Assembly (NCBI GenBank): GCA_019359695.1 | Contig: JAHHGV010000031.1 | Location: 50,401 to 114,400 of the forward strand | Direction of reading: 5' to 3' | Length of the DNA stretch: 64,000 nt | Source: Brasilonema angustatum HA4187-MV1 | GTDB lineage: Bacteria > Cyanobacteriota > Cyanobacteriia > Cyanobacteriales > Nostocaceae | In this document: positions 46,275 through 54,750 of the stretch, one piece after another | Position numbering within the stretch: the stretch's first letter is position 1 | Layout of the letters: each line of letters opens with the position of its first letter | Made by a program: the position numbers and the translations under genes | The notes under the pieces: generated by a model | Database searches by the model: none | Seen by the model: the letters and a program-made list of their open reading frames with translations, nothing else | Told to the model about the DNA's origin: nothing

Positions 46275-46647
46275 GAAACTTAGCGCGTCCTTCAAAAAAA
46301 TTGGTGTAAGCCTTGTTTAAATTGATTGCTACACACTGCAAAACAGCAGAATAACAATCTTCTTTTAACCAAGGATGCTCTACCTTTAATTGAGGTAAAT
46401 AAGCTTTGTAAACACTTAGTTTTAAAGATTTTCCGGTTTCTTCGTAGTGCTGAATACAAGCATTTAAGACATAATTGTAAAACCATCTTGCACAACCAAA
46501 CGACTTAGCTAGAGATATTTCTTGTTCATTTGTTGGGTATAACCTGACCTTTACTACCTTCAACACTTTATTCTCTTTCAAGTCTCCTTAAACCTAGATG
46601 ACATAACACGTTAGCGGTGGTTGGGCTGCTTCCCCATTCATCATCAG

Positions 46648-47340
46648 CTAACTTGCTGAGTTTACACTTTCTGCCGCTTCCAACTGTAAGTTCTGCCCTA
46701 ATTTTGGTTCAGTGCCTGCAACTATACGCCCAATATTACTACTGTGTCGCAAAATGACGTATAAACCAGCAACAGCACCGAAGAGGATGTAAGGTAAAGG
46801 TTGATGTAAAAGTACCATAAAAAGAGAAACGCCAACAGCTCCAGCAATCGAACTCAAAGAGACGATCCGCGATATCGCCACGACAAAAGCAAACACACCA
46901 AACGTAGCTAAACCAACCTGCCAATTCATCGCCAGTAAAATACCTAAACCAGTAGCAACAGATTTACCACCAGCAAAACCCAGAAAAATCGATTTACTAT
47001 GTCCAAGTATGGCAGCCAATCCAGATAAAACGACCATCCAAGGTTGCCACAATTGGGGATTAACTTCTGGAGGCATAAGATTTTGATTGGGAGCAAAGTT
47101 GAACAACCAGTAAACCAGCGCGATCGCCAACACTCCCTTCAAGCAATCTATCACTAAAACAAAAGCCCCTGGTCCTTTTCCCAGAGTTCTCAGCACATTA
47201 GTTGCACCAGTTGAACCGGAACCAACTTCCCTCAAATCAATACCTTTCAATCGTTTAGCTACTGTATATCCAGTGGGTGTAGAACCCACCAGATAAGCTA
47301 ACACCAAAATTGCTCCGCACAAACTTAACCAAATAGTCAT
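46648..47340 (-). CDS. plsY: Glycerol-3-phosphate acyltransferase PlsY
   Basis: This 230-residue integral membrane enzyme makes lysophosphatidic acid from acyl-phosphate and glycerol-3-phosphate. It has four to six hydrophobic segments and the conserved loops GSTPTGYTVAKRLKGIDLRE, GSGSTGATNVLRTLGKGPGA and LGHSKSIFLGFAGGKSVATG. It sits 65 nt upstream (in transcription) of the tnpB element region and downstream of the DUF3086 gene. The minus-strand run DUF3119, DUF3086, plsY, together with mlaE further upstream, suggests an envelope-lipid neighbourhood. Confidence 0.95.
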   Translation of the reverse strand: MTIWLSLCGAILVLAYLVGSTPTGYTVAKRLKGIDLREVGSGSTGATNVLRTLGKGPGAFVLVIDCLKGVLAIALVYWLFNFAPNQNLMPPEVNPQLWQPWMVVLSGLAAILGHSKSIFLGFAGGKSVATGLGILLAMNWQVGLATFGVFAFVVAISRIVSLSSIAGAVGVSLFMVLLHQPLPYILFGAVAGLYVILRHSSNIGRIVAGTEPKLGQNLQLEAAESVNSAS

Positions 47341-47405
47341 ATCTAAGAGTTATGAGTTATGAGTTTTTTATCCTTTGTTACTAGTGACTAATGACCAATG
47401 ACTAA

Positions 47406-48725
47406 TTAATAGTCATCATCATAATTTCTCATCATTTTGGGGTCAGGAGCAAAGGCTAACCACAAAGGAAACTGCAAGAGTCCCAAACTAATTTGCTCTT
47501 CAGAATCATCAATCAAAATCAAAGGTAGTTGATTGGCTTTTACGAGTCGATCTGCTTTTTGTGCTAAAGCTTCTGGAGTTTCAAATAATACCATACCCTT
47601 GTCTGGTCCAAAATCTGGACGACCAATTCCTAAACAGTCCTGTAAACCTCGTCGCCATTCACCCAAGCGCTCTGGTGTATTTGCTAATACCAAAGTGCGG
47701 AGGCGATCGCTATACAATTGGTGTAATATCGAAATCACTGCTGAGGCAATAAGAATATTCTGCAACCGACTGCCCGTCGTCCGCAAAGCACCTCGTCCTC
47801 CTTGGCTAAAAAACCAGTTAGAAACTCGGTCTGCATGCACTGGTTCAAAGGTGCGGCGCAGTTGCCAGGGTGGACCATAGTAATCTGGTTTCGTGCGATA
47901 CTGGTCAATTAAACGGCGCACCTGTTTTGTCGTGTCTTGAAACTGCTGTTGAGCAAATTCTGGGGTTGCGCTTTGCGCTTGGGCTTGCTTAACCTCTTTT
48001 ACTTCTAGCTTTTCTGGTTCTGGTTTCGGTTTTGGCACGAGTTGCAACTGTTCTGCTGCTGCTGCCAAATCTTGTAAACTACCTGTGAGGTAGTCTTTAA
48101 AACCTTGTACCCGAATCGCTAAATCTTGAGAAGTACCTGCAAAAGTGGTTCGCATCTCATTGCGAATCCGTTCTTGACGTCGTTCCAACTGTTCTACAGA
48201 AATTTGCAGGGTTGCTTTACGTTGTTCCAGCCCAGAAAGCGCCTCTTGCACCAGTTGCGTCATCGTCATTTGAGTTTCGCCCAACTGGCTGTAAAGAGTT
48301 TTGTAAGAGGCTTGCAGGTTTGCTATTTCTTCTTTGAGCGCTTCTTTTTGGTTTTGCAACAGTGTAACTTGTTGTGCGAGTTCCTCTTGTTGACGATAAT
48401 TTTGTGATTCTGATTCTACTTGTGATCCCAGCGCGGTAATTTCCTCTTCTAAAAGCGTCACAACCTCGACAGTTGACTCTGGTGTTAACTCATCTATAAT
48501 ATTTTGTTCTGCTGGTGGTGGATCTGAATCAGACACAGCAGAAAACGACGACGTCGGTGGCAGATTTTGTGTGTCAACTTTGGAGTTTTGCGCTACTTTT
48601 TCCACCACTGACTCAACTTTAGAGTTTTCTGGTTGTTTAACTTTGGGTTGTTCTTTGTGCTTCAACGACTCATCAGTTGGTTGTGGTGTTTGAAATTCCT
48701 CTGGGTTCATAAACAACAGTGTCAT
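47406..48725 (-). CDS. DUF3086 domain protein
   Basis: This is a 439-residue cyanobacterial protein. The N-terminal ~90 residues are acidic and low complexity. Residues ~90-230 form a long coiled coil (QQEELAQQVTLLQNQKEALK, LEQRKATLQISVEQLERRQE). The C-terminal ~180 residues are the DUF3086 domain (VSNWFFSQGGRGALRTTGSR, LVLANTPERLGEWRRGLQDC). The family has no established function. It is the middle gene of a minus-strand series DUF3119, DUF3086, plsY. Confidence 0.9.
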   Translation of the reverse strand: MTLLFMNPEEFQTPQPTDESLKHKEQPKVKQPENSKVESVVEKVAQNSKVDTQNLPPTSSFSAVSDSDPPPAEQNIIDELTPESTVEVVTLLEEEITALGSQVESESQNYRQQEELAQQVTLLQNQKEALKEEIANLQASYKTLYSQLGETQMTMTQLVQEALSGLEQRKATLQISVEQLERRQERIRNEMRTTFAGTSQDLAIRVQGFKDYLTGSLQDLAAAAEQLQLVPKPKPEPEKLEVKEVKQAQAQSATPEFAQQQFQDTTKQVRRLIDQYRTKPDYYGPPWQLRRTFEPVHADRVSNWFFSQGGRGALRTTGSRLQNILIASAVISILHQLYSDRLRTLVLANTPERLGEWRRGLQDCLGIGRPDFGPDKGMVLFETPEALAQKADRLVKANQLPLILIDDSEEQISLGLLQFPLWLAFAPDPKMMRNYDDDY

Positions 48726-48848
48726 TCCTATGACGCGAATAAATAGCTTTCAGCAATATATAATTTACTTGCTATCAAAGTCTTAAGTCCAAAATAGTTC
48801 TGAGCAATGAGTGCTCTGTTCTGAGTAAGTTTAAAATGACTCTTTGAA

Positions 48849-49244
48849 CTAAATGCGCGGACAGCGTTCTTCTAAGCAAGTTTTGAGAGTATTAGGATCA
48901 AATAAAATCGGCAGAAAGTGAATACTTTTAACTTCTTTAAAGTAAAACAGAATAGGAACCCGATTCCAGAATATGCGCCAGTTTTGCCATTCCCGGTAGG
49001 GAAAGCGCCGAATTAATTTTTCACCTCTGTAAATATCCAAATCGGTAGGAGTAAACAACAGACGCAGTGTGACAGCTTGAAACATGAGAAACAAGCCAAA
49101 AAGACCCATCAAGCCTGCCAGCCAAGGTTGTACAATCAGCACTGGGATTGCTGCAACCACTAACACCAAGGGTATATTGTAACTAGGCTTAAGCTCGACG
49201 GTGGTAGATGCCGGGTTAGACGTATATGAAGTCGTCACAGTCAA
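48849..49244 (-). CDS. DUF3119 family membrane protein
   Basis: This is a 131-residue protein. Two hydrophobic segments in residues ~23-62 (IPLVLVVAAIPVLIVQPWLA and GLMGLFGLFLMFQAVTL) are followed by a domain with YRGEKLIRRFPYREWQNWRI and FLPILFDPNTLKTCL near the end. DUF3119 is confined to cyanobacteria and plastid-bearing lineages, and it frequently neighbours DUF3086 and lipid-transport genes, as here. The function is unknown. Confidence 0.88.
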   Translation of the reverse strand: MTVTTSYTSNPASTTVELKPSYNIPLVLVVAAIPVLIVQPWLAGLMGLFGLFLMFQAVTLRLLFTPTDLDIYRGEKLIRRFPYREWQNWRIFWNRVPILFYFKEVKSIHFLPILFDPNTLKTCLEERCPRI

Positions 49245-49545
49245 AACTCCTGCTTGGTGTGAGTAAACATTATTTCTATTCTAGGAGCTAGTGTATAGAC
49301 TAGGGACTAAGAACTGTCAAGAATTAGGGGTATAAGGGGGTAGGAGTGTAAGGGTGTAAGGGATAAGTATATGGCTTACCGTTTCTGTTTAACCTTCACA
49401 TTGGCTGGTTCATTTTCTAGGGCGCCACCTTTGCACAGGGTACTTCCCGCTGCCTTGACAATGCGTCGGCTTGTATCTTAATTCTATCGGGGCTAGATTC
49501 TTCACCTACACCCTTATACCCCTAAACCCCTACACCCCTAAACCC
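49245..49545. repeat. 301-bp gap with heptamer-type repeats
   Basis: GTGTAAGGG/GTATAAGGG-type units lie at about 49328-49362. Their inverse, TACACCCTTATACCCCTAAA and CCCCTACACC, lies at 49506-49552, so the two arrays could pair over about 200 nt. The middle (49380-49450) shows nothing recognisable. Confidence 0.6.
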
Positions 49546-50343
49546 CTACAACCCTTGCAATGATGCACTGCCACTTCCTTGGAACATAATCCAAGAAAGA
49601 AAGAAATTGCTAATAAATATAATTAATAAAGCAGTGACAACAGCAGTTGTGGTAGATTGTCCGACTCCTTTTGCTCCTCCCGTTGTCGTTAAACCCCAAC
49701 TGCATCCTATGACGGCTATTAAAATTCCAAAGCAACACGCCTTAATCATGGCGCTCACAATGTCCCAAATGCCAATAAAGCTGCGGGCTGAGTCTATAAA
49801 CACATTTTCCGACAAGTTATATATATTTATTGCAATAATTAATCCCCCGAGCATACCTGTTACCAGAGATAAGAGCGTTAAGATTGGTAACATTAAGCAG
49901 CAAGCAAGTACACGAGGGATTACCAAGTAATCAATTGGATCAGTTTTTAACATCAAAAGGGCATCAATTTGTTCAGTAACTCGCATTGTGGCGATTTCTG
50001 CTGCAAACGCTGAACCAACTCGTCCTGCTAAAACCACCGCTGTCAAAACAGGCGAGAGTTCGCGTGTTAGCGCTACCGCCAGTACTCCGCCAACGGAGTT
50101 TCCTGCACCAAAGTTAATAAACTCTCGCGCCACCTGAATAGTAAACACTGCGCCAACAAAAACAGCCGTTACTAGGGCAATAAACAGCGAGTCTGGACCG
50201 ACTGCAGCCATTTGCTCTAGCGTATTGCGCCGATTGATTCTCCCCCGTAGCAGGTGAACTATGACTTGTCCACCCAACAAGATTGCTGCCAGCAATCGCT
50301 GAGTCCATACTCCTAAACCAGATTTGGATGTCGTTTCACTCAA
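49546..50343 (-). CDS. mlaE: MlaE-type lipid ABC transporter permease
   Basis: This 265-residue membrane protein is homologous to MlaE/TGD1 permeases that move phospholipids between membranes. About five hydrophobic segments are visible. Conserved stretches are FIALVTAVFVGAVFTIQVAR, VLAVALTRELSPVLTAVVLA, GRVGSAFAAEIATMRVTEQI and GCSWGLTTTGGAKGVGQSTT. In cyanobacteria and chloroplasts the ATPase and MCE partners are often encoded elsewhere, and none is present here. The gene lies upstream of DUF3119 on the same strand. Confidence 0.94.
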   Translation of the reverse strand: MSETTSKSGLGVWTQRLLAAILLGGQVIVHLLRGRINRRNTLEQMAAVGPDSLFIALVTAVFVGAVFTIQVAREFINFGAGNSVGGVLAVALTRELSPVLTAVVLAGRVGSAFAAEIATMRVTEQIDALLMLKTDPIDYLVIPRVLACCLMLPILTLLSLVTGMLGGLIIAINIYNLSENVFIDSARSFIGIWDIVSAMIKACCFGILIAVIGCSWGLTTTGGAKGVGQSTTTAVVTALLIIFISNFFLSWIMFQGSGSASLQGL

Positions 50344-50899
50344 TGTTGAAGCTCAACTCTGTAACTGCCGCCATCATAGCGAATTCCAAAGCTAGTTATT
50401 AGACTTGTTGCAGAAGTAGGGAACGCTTAACAAGGAACAGGGAATAGGGAACAGGATCTCGTAAAATCTCACTTTTGCAAGAGGTTATGAGTCATAAGTG
50501 AGACCAGTGCTGCGGGAGGGTTTCCCTCCGCAGGCATCTGGCGAACCCGAAGGGTCATTAGTCATAAATTATTGAGATCCCTCACTGCCTCACTCCTCTA
50601 CTTTCGTGAAAGATTAACTTAGTTTAAAGCAAATCTCAGAAATTTAAGCTTTAGCAAGCGGCCTTATCACTAGAGCAAAAGCTGCAACGATATGGTTAGA
50701 GCTTGATTTTTCAGGGTTTGGGTTGTGTCAAACCCTGTTTGCATTTAGCAACATATCCTGGGGAGATTGTGTATATACTTTAATAAAAACTTAAGATTTT
50801 TGAACAATCGTCTGAGGCAGGGCGATCGCGCTTATTGTAGAAGGTGACAACTGACCAGACTAAACTTGTCTGGCTTGTGAACTTAAGGAGCTTATCCCT
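50344..50899. other. 556-bp gap with two kinds of dispersed repeats
   Basis: At 50430-50455 lie GGGAACAGG-type heptamers, followed at 50458-50485 by the inverse copy of the 30-bp repeat seen at 13353. At 50501-50563 there is a palindromic element containing GGAGGGTTTCCCTCC and GAACCCGAAGGGTC. A promoter for the small membrane protein gene must lie in the remainder. A TTTTTCAGGGTTTGGGTTGTGTCAAACCCTG-like dyad near 50709-50742 (GGGTTTG/CAAACCC) is a possible terminator or operator. Confidence 0.6.
50501..50563. repeat. Palindromic repeat resembling part of the IscB omega-RNA
   Basis: This element reads GTGAGACCAGTGCTGC, then GGAGGGTTTCCCTCC, GCAGGCATCTGGC and GAACCCGAAGGGTC. The order and much of the sequence match the omega-RNA segment at 19726-19785. 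A shorter relative is at about 54592-54632. Confidence 0.65.
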
Positions 50900-51187
50900 A
50901 TGACTATTATGATGAACTTTCTGCGATCACTGGTGTTATCGATTATTTTTAGCTTCGTCACTCCCATGTTATTGTTTGGTGGCGTATTATTTGCCTTATG
51001 CCTGGCTGGCTATATTCCTGGCTTACAAGAAGTTACAGAAGTTGTTTCTAGTCTTATTAGGGAGTTTCTCTCCGTATTTGGCAGTGGTACTCCTGTTGGA
51101 GGATTATTTGTTATCTGTTCAACTTGCAGCTTTGTAGGAGCGCTGTTTGATACTTATGCTTATTATAGGTATCAGATGTTACGATAG
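50900..51187 (+). CDS. Small membrane protein, function unknown
   Basis: This is a 95-residue protein with two hydrophobic segments (residues ~7-37, LRSLVLSIIFSFVTPMLLFG onward, and ~65-85, GGLFVICSTCSFVGALFDTY). Between them lies an amphipathic stretch VTEVVSSLIREFLSVFG. A clear Shine-Dalgarno AAGGAG (50884-50889) supports the start. I do not recognise the family; the length and composition are those of conserved small cyanobacterial membrane proteins. It stands alone between two large gaps. Confidence 0.75.
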   Translation: MTIMMNFLRSLVLSIIFSFVTPMLLFGGVLFALCLAGYIPGLQEVTEVVSSLIREFLSVFGSGTPVGGLFVICSTCSFVGALFDTYAYYRYQMLR

Positions 51188-51747
51188 TTCCCTTCTGTAT
51201 TACTTATTTCGATATTTGTATTTTGTTTTGTGTCTTGATGGATTAAGAACTAGACTTCTTAACAATTAAAAGGCTGGTAGTGCTGCGTTACTTGCAATTG
51301 GCATCAATCAACTACGATTTGTATTGAATGCTGCTACAGTGATGCATATACTAGTACGCTATATAATACACTTTTTCATTGTTAGGGCTTCCAGATCCTG
51401 GAGGTTAAGATTGGATTGCGGTATGCTCCAGGCAACCGACAAAATATTAAGCGACTTAGCCTTTGTAGGGTGGGCTGTACTAACTTAATATTTTCTAAGT
51501 ATATATTCTTAAGGATTATCTTGAAGAATAATAAACTTTTGTTGTCTTTATAGTGTTTGAAATATATTTTATATTTTTTTCTTTACTTTCAGTATCATAG
51601 CAGGTCAATATCTACATACATTATTAAATTTTTATTAAATTTTAACTAATCACAAGACTTGCTCGTTTTTCTTAACATAGGGAAAGCAAGTGGTTTGAGC
51701 GCTTAACGTTTTATGATTAAGTTTGTTAGGAGGTTTTTTTACTGCTC
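51188..51747. other. 560-bp gap upstream of sppA
   Basis: AT-rich DNA without believable coding frames. A fragment GTAGGGTGGGCTGTACTAAC (51467-51486) resembles half of the MITE family at 24.5/27.4 kb. The rest shows nothing recognisable beyond promoter space; AGGAGG precedes sppA at about 51729. Confidence 0.5.
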
Positions 51748-52569
51748 ATGGTTTGGCCTTTTAAGCCCAATTTTCGTAAACAAATTGCTCGTATTGAAAT
51801 GACGGGTGTCATTGCTGGCGCGACTCGCAAGCGAGTACTAGAAGCCCTAAAAACTTTAGAAGAAAGAAAATTTCCGGCGTTACTGCTACGGATAGACAGT
51901 CCTGGTGGGACAGTAGGAGATTCTCAAGAAATCTACAGTGCTTTGAAGCGGTTGCGCGAGAAAGTAAAAATAGTTGCTAGTTTTGGTAACATTTCTGCTT
52001 CTGGTGGAGTCTACGTAGGCATGGGAGCGCAACATGTCATGGCTAACCCTGGTACGATTACAGGTAGTATTGGTGTGATTTTGCGTGGTAATAACTTGGA
52101 ACGTCTGTTGCAAAAAGTAGGTGTTTCCTTTAAAGTTATAAAGTCTGGTCCTTACAAAGACATTTTGGCGTTTGATCGGGAACTGACAGAACCGGAACAA
52201 AGCATTTTGCAAGAATTAATTGATACAAGTTACCAGCAGTTTGTTCAGACAGTAGCTGACGCACGTTCCCTGGCGGTAGAAACTGTGAGAAGTTTCGCAG
52301 ATGGTCGAATTTTCACTGGACAGCAAGCCTTAGAGTTAGGTATTGTAGATCGTTTGGGAACTGAGGAAGATGCTCGGCGTTGGGCTGCACAACTGGCTGG
52401 TCTTGACCCGGAAAAAGCCCCGGTTTACACCTTTGAAGAACCCAAACCTTTGTTGAGCCGCATTTTGCCAGGAAGCCGTCAAGCTTCTTCAGGACTTGGG
52501 GCTAGTCTGGGCTGGGTCGAATTCGAAGTGTCTACCAGTGGTTTACCCCTATGGTTGTATAGACCATAA
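51748..52569 (+). CDS. sppA: Signal peptide peptidase SppA (S49 family)
   Basis: This 273-residue membrane-associated serine protease degrades cleaved signal peptides. The short form contains the nucleophile Ser in NISASGGVYVG (Ser85) and the general base Lys in KSGPYKDI (Lys137), spaced 52 residues apart as in the Bacillus enzyme. RIDSPGGTVGDSQEI and NPGTITGSIGVI are conserved. It has no strong N-terminal membrane anchor, so it is probably peripheral. It is 65 nt upstream of aroH. Confidence 0.93.
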   Translation: MVWPFKPNFRKQIARIEMTGVIAGATRKRVLEALKTLEERKFPALLLRIDSPGGTVGDSQEIYSALKRLREKVKIVASFGNISASGGVYVGMGAQHVMANPGTITGSIGVILRGNNLERLLQKVGVSFKVIKSGPYKDILAFDRELTEPEQSILQELIDTSYQQFVQTVADARSLAVETVRSFADGRIFTGQQALELGIVDRLGTEEDARRWAAQLAGLDPEKAPVYTFEEPKPLLSRILPGSRQASSGLGASLGWVEFEVSTSGLPLWLYRP

Positions 52570-52634
52570 ATTGTGATTTGTTTTTGTCATTGGTCGTTTG
52601 ACTAATGACCTTTTATAAAAAGGAGGATTTTTGA

Positions 52635-53015
52635 GTGGAGTGGCGAATGCGGGCTATTCGCGGAGCAACAACTGTCCCAGAAAATACGGTTGAAGCAATG
52701 CGAGAAGCTGTAATTGAATTACTAGATGAACTAGAAAAACGAAATCAATTGCATCCAACAGATATTATTAGTGTGACTTTCTCCGTAACACACGATTTAA
52801 ATGCTACTTTTCCTGCAGCAATTGCACGTTCACGCCCTTACTGGGACAGTGTACCTATGTTAGATGTACAGGAAATGCAAGTTGATGGCAGCTTAAAACG
52901 TTGCATCCGGTTTTTAGTTCACACCTATCTGCCAATCTCCACCCCAATCCACCATACTTATTTGCGTCAGGCAGCAGAGTTGCGTCCTGATTGGAATGTA
53001 CCCCAGCTTTTGTAA
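52635..53015 (+). CDS. aroH: Chorismate mutase (AroH type)
   Basis: This 126-residue monofunctional chorismate mutase converts chorismate to prephenate for Phe/Tyr synthesis. It has the AroH trimer fold. Motifs are RAIRGATTVPENTVEAMREA, SVTFSVTHDLNATFPAAIAR and MDVQEMQVDG-type (here MLDVQEMQVDGSLKRCIRFL). The GTG start at 52635 is chosen because AGGAGG (52621-52626) lies 8 nt upstream; the ATG at 52647 would be 20 nt away. It follows sppA on the same strand. Confidence 0.95.
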   Translation: MEWRMRAIRGATTVPENTVEAMREAVIELLDELEKRNQLHPTDIISVTFSVTHDLNATFPAAIARSRPYWDSVPMLDVQEMQVDGSLKRCIRFLVHTYLPISTPIHHTYLRQAAELRPDWNVPQLL

Positions 53016-53065
53016 GGTAAAATTTCACAGTTTCTAGCATTTATAACATAAACTAAATTCAAAAA

Positions 53066-53090
53066 CCTCACCCCCGTGCAGGGGGTGAGG
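53066..53090. terminator. Terminator-like hairpin after aroH
   Basis: A perfect 10-bp stem, CCTCACCCCC/GGGGGTGAGG with loop GTGCA, lies about 50 nt after the aroH stop. There is no T-run, so it could equally be a dispersed hairpin of the CCTCACCC family seen at 31356. Confidence 0.6.
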
Positions 53091-53186
53091 TAAGGTGATA
53101 TATATGAATGCAACACGCGTATAATTTTGATCAAAAAAGATTTTTTAAGTAAAATGAGTTAATGCAACCGTCAGGTATGTCGTAAC

Positions 53187-54422
53187 ATGTTAACCAAGTT
53201 ACAAGGGGAGCGTTACCAGGTTGTTCAAGTTTTAGGTAAAAGTCTATTCGGTCAAACCTACTTGGTTCAAGATACCCACCTCCCGGATTATCCCACCTGT
53301 GTCGTCAAACATTTCTTACCTAGTAGTAACTTTCCAATATCAGTAGAAATACGCAGAAAACTTTTTAACCGAGAAGTAGAAGCCCTAAAAAAACTGGACA
53401 ACTATGACTTGGTTCCTCATCTTTTAGCTCATTTTGAAGACAATCTTGAGTTCTACTTGGTCCAACAGTTCATTGAAGGGCATGCCCTCAGTGTAGAATT
53501 GCCACCTGGTGATCGCTGGTCCCAAAGCAAGGTTTTTCAACTACTGTGCGAGGTATTGAGTATCCTGAATTTTGTCCACAGTTGCGGACTGATCCACAGA
53601 GATGTCAAGCCCAGTAATATTCTTAGACGAAAGGAAGACAATCGGTTAGTCTTGATTGATTTTGGTGCTGTCAAGCCAATTTGGAATCAATTGATTATAA
53701 ATCAAGGAAAAACTTCAAACTTCATTCCCCTTGAATATACAACGATTGCGATCGGTACACCGGGCTATATGCCCCATGAGCAACAACGAGGCAAACCACG
53801 TCCTAGTAGTGATATCTATGCCCTAGGTATGATTGCAATTCAAGCACTAACAGGAGTCCATCCGACACAATTACCTGAAGACCGTAATACAGGTGAGATT
53901 CTTTGGCAAGAGTTAGCTCAAGTTAATGAAAAGCTCGCTTTAATACTCAATAAGATGGTATGTCACCACTTTAAAGACCGATATCACTCGGCAAAAGAAG
54001 CATTAGAAGTGCTTGCGCCACTGACTCATCTTTACACATCAACACAACAGTGGGTTCCTACTGTTCTGCCACAAAATGTTACATTTGAGCACCAAAATTT
54101 TTTTCCTAAGCAGAATGTTAACCAAGTTTTTGAGAACAACCTATCAGTACCACTTTTAAACAACCAAACAAACAATATTTCAGAACAAGAGATGGTGGAG
54201 TTACTAACCAAACTCTATACACCAACGCAGGAGTCTGCCCCTACTCCACCATCAGAAAAGGATCAGACTATTTCTCCTGAAAAACTGACTTTACTGACTG
54301 GCTTAATCTTGGGCGTGGTATCTGGTTTGATTTTCATGGTTTTCAGCTACTGGTCTGTGCAAATGATTGCTCCTATTCCTAAAATTCAAAATTCACCTGA
54401 AGCATCAAAGGTCTTGCGGTGA
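53187..54422 (+). CDS. Serine/threonine protein kinase with C-terminal membrane anchor
   Basis: This is a 411-residue Hanks-type kinase. The nucleotide loop is weakened (GKSLFGQTYLV), the ATP-binding Lys is Lys41 (CVVKHF), the catalytic loop is IHRDVKPSN (Asp139) and the metal-binding motif is IDFGAVK (Asp158). The APE region reads GTPGYMPHEQ. A linker of about 90 residues leads to one membrane segment (residues ~371-392, LLTGLILGVVSGLIFMVFSY), so the kinase domain is cytoplasmic. The target is unknown. All catalytic residues are present, so it is probably active. Confidence 0.93.
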   Translation: MLTKLQGERYQVVQVLGKSLFGQTYLVQDTHLPDYPTCVVKHFLPSSNFPISVEIRRKLFNREVEALKKLDNYDLVPHLLAHFEDNLEFYLVQQFIEGHALSVELPPGDRWSQSKVFQLLCEVLSILNFVHSCGLIHRDVKPSNILRRKEDNRLVLIDFGAVKPIWNQLIINQGKTSNFIPLEYTTIAIGTPGYMPHEQQRGKPRPSSDIYALGMIAIQALTGVHPTQLPEDRNTGEILWQELAQVNEKLALILNKMVCHHFKDRYHSAKEALEVLAPLTHLYTSTQQWVPTVLPQNVTFEHQNFFPKQNVNQVFENNLSVPLLNNQTNNISEQEMVELLTKLYTPTQESAPTPPSEKDQTISPEKLTLLTGLILGVVSGLIFMVFSYWSVQMIAPIPKIQNSPEASKVLR

Positions 54423-54750
54423 GGTACCACAATTTGCCTATGCCTGACAGCAAGTAGCGCGTTAGCGAATCATCTTCTACGAAGATACAGCTGATAGCGT
54501 TTGCGATTTTTTGCTGTTTTCTCTGTATGCAAGCATCTTTTCAAGAAACACAGGGGTGTAGGGGAGCCAGTACTGATAGCGTAGCGTGGCACTTTGTGCC
54601 ATAGGAGGGTTTCCCTCCGTAGGTATCTGGCGTGTGTAAGGGTGTGGGGGTGTAAGGGTGTAAGGGTGTAAGGGGAAACAGGTGTTTCTTTCATCCATAA
54701 CGGGTGGCGAATAGTGCCAGTCGGACACTACTAACAAAGCTGTGGAAGTC
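54423..54750. repeat. 328-bp gap with palindromic and heptamer repeats
   Basis: At about 54577-54632 there are palindromes GTGGCACTTTGTGCCA and GGAGGGTTTCCCTCC followed by GTAGGTATCTGGCG, of the same family as 50501-50563. At 54634-54683 GTGTAAGG-type units form a short tandem repeat. No gene is seen; frames here merely translate the repeats. Confidence 0.7.

Larger units (their letters stand above)
45242..46581 (-). pseudogene. tnpB: tnpB (IS605-type RNA-guided nuclease), split by a MITE
   Basis: The N-terminal 102 codons (46581 down to about 46275, starting MKENKVLKVVKVRLYPTNEQ) and the C-terminal part (46163 down to 45242) form one TnpB of about 400 residues. They are interrupted by a 107-bp insertion at 46164-46270 that brings a stop and shifts the frame. 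Removing it restores FEGRAKFPRFKSKHHKQSIQ across the junction. The C-terminal part keeps the RuvC triad region: GIDLGLKDFA, VVENLNVKGM and DRDGNAALNI, with a CSSCG...CPNC zinc finger. No tnpA is nearby, so the element was probably non-autonomous even before the insertion. Confidence 0.9.

Noticed and set aside
54470..54737. Frames in the gap before moeA
   Set aside because: They translate tandem repeats and palindromes (Pro/Thr/His/Leu-rich low complexity).
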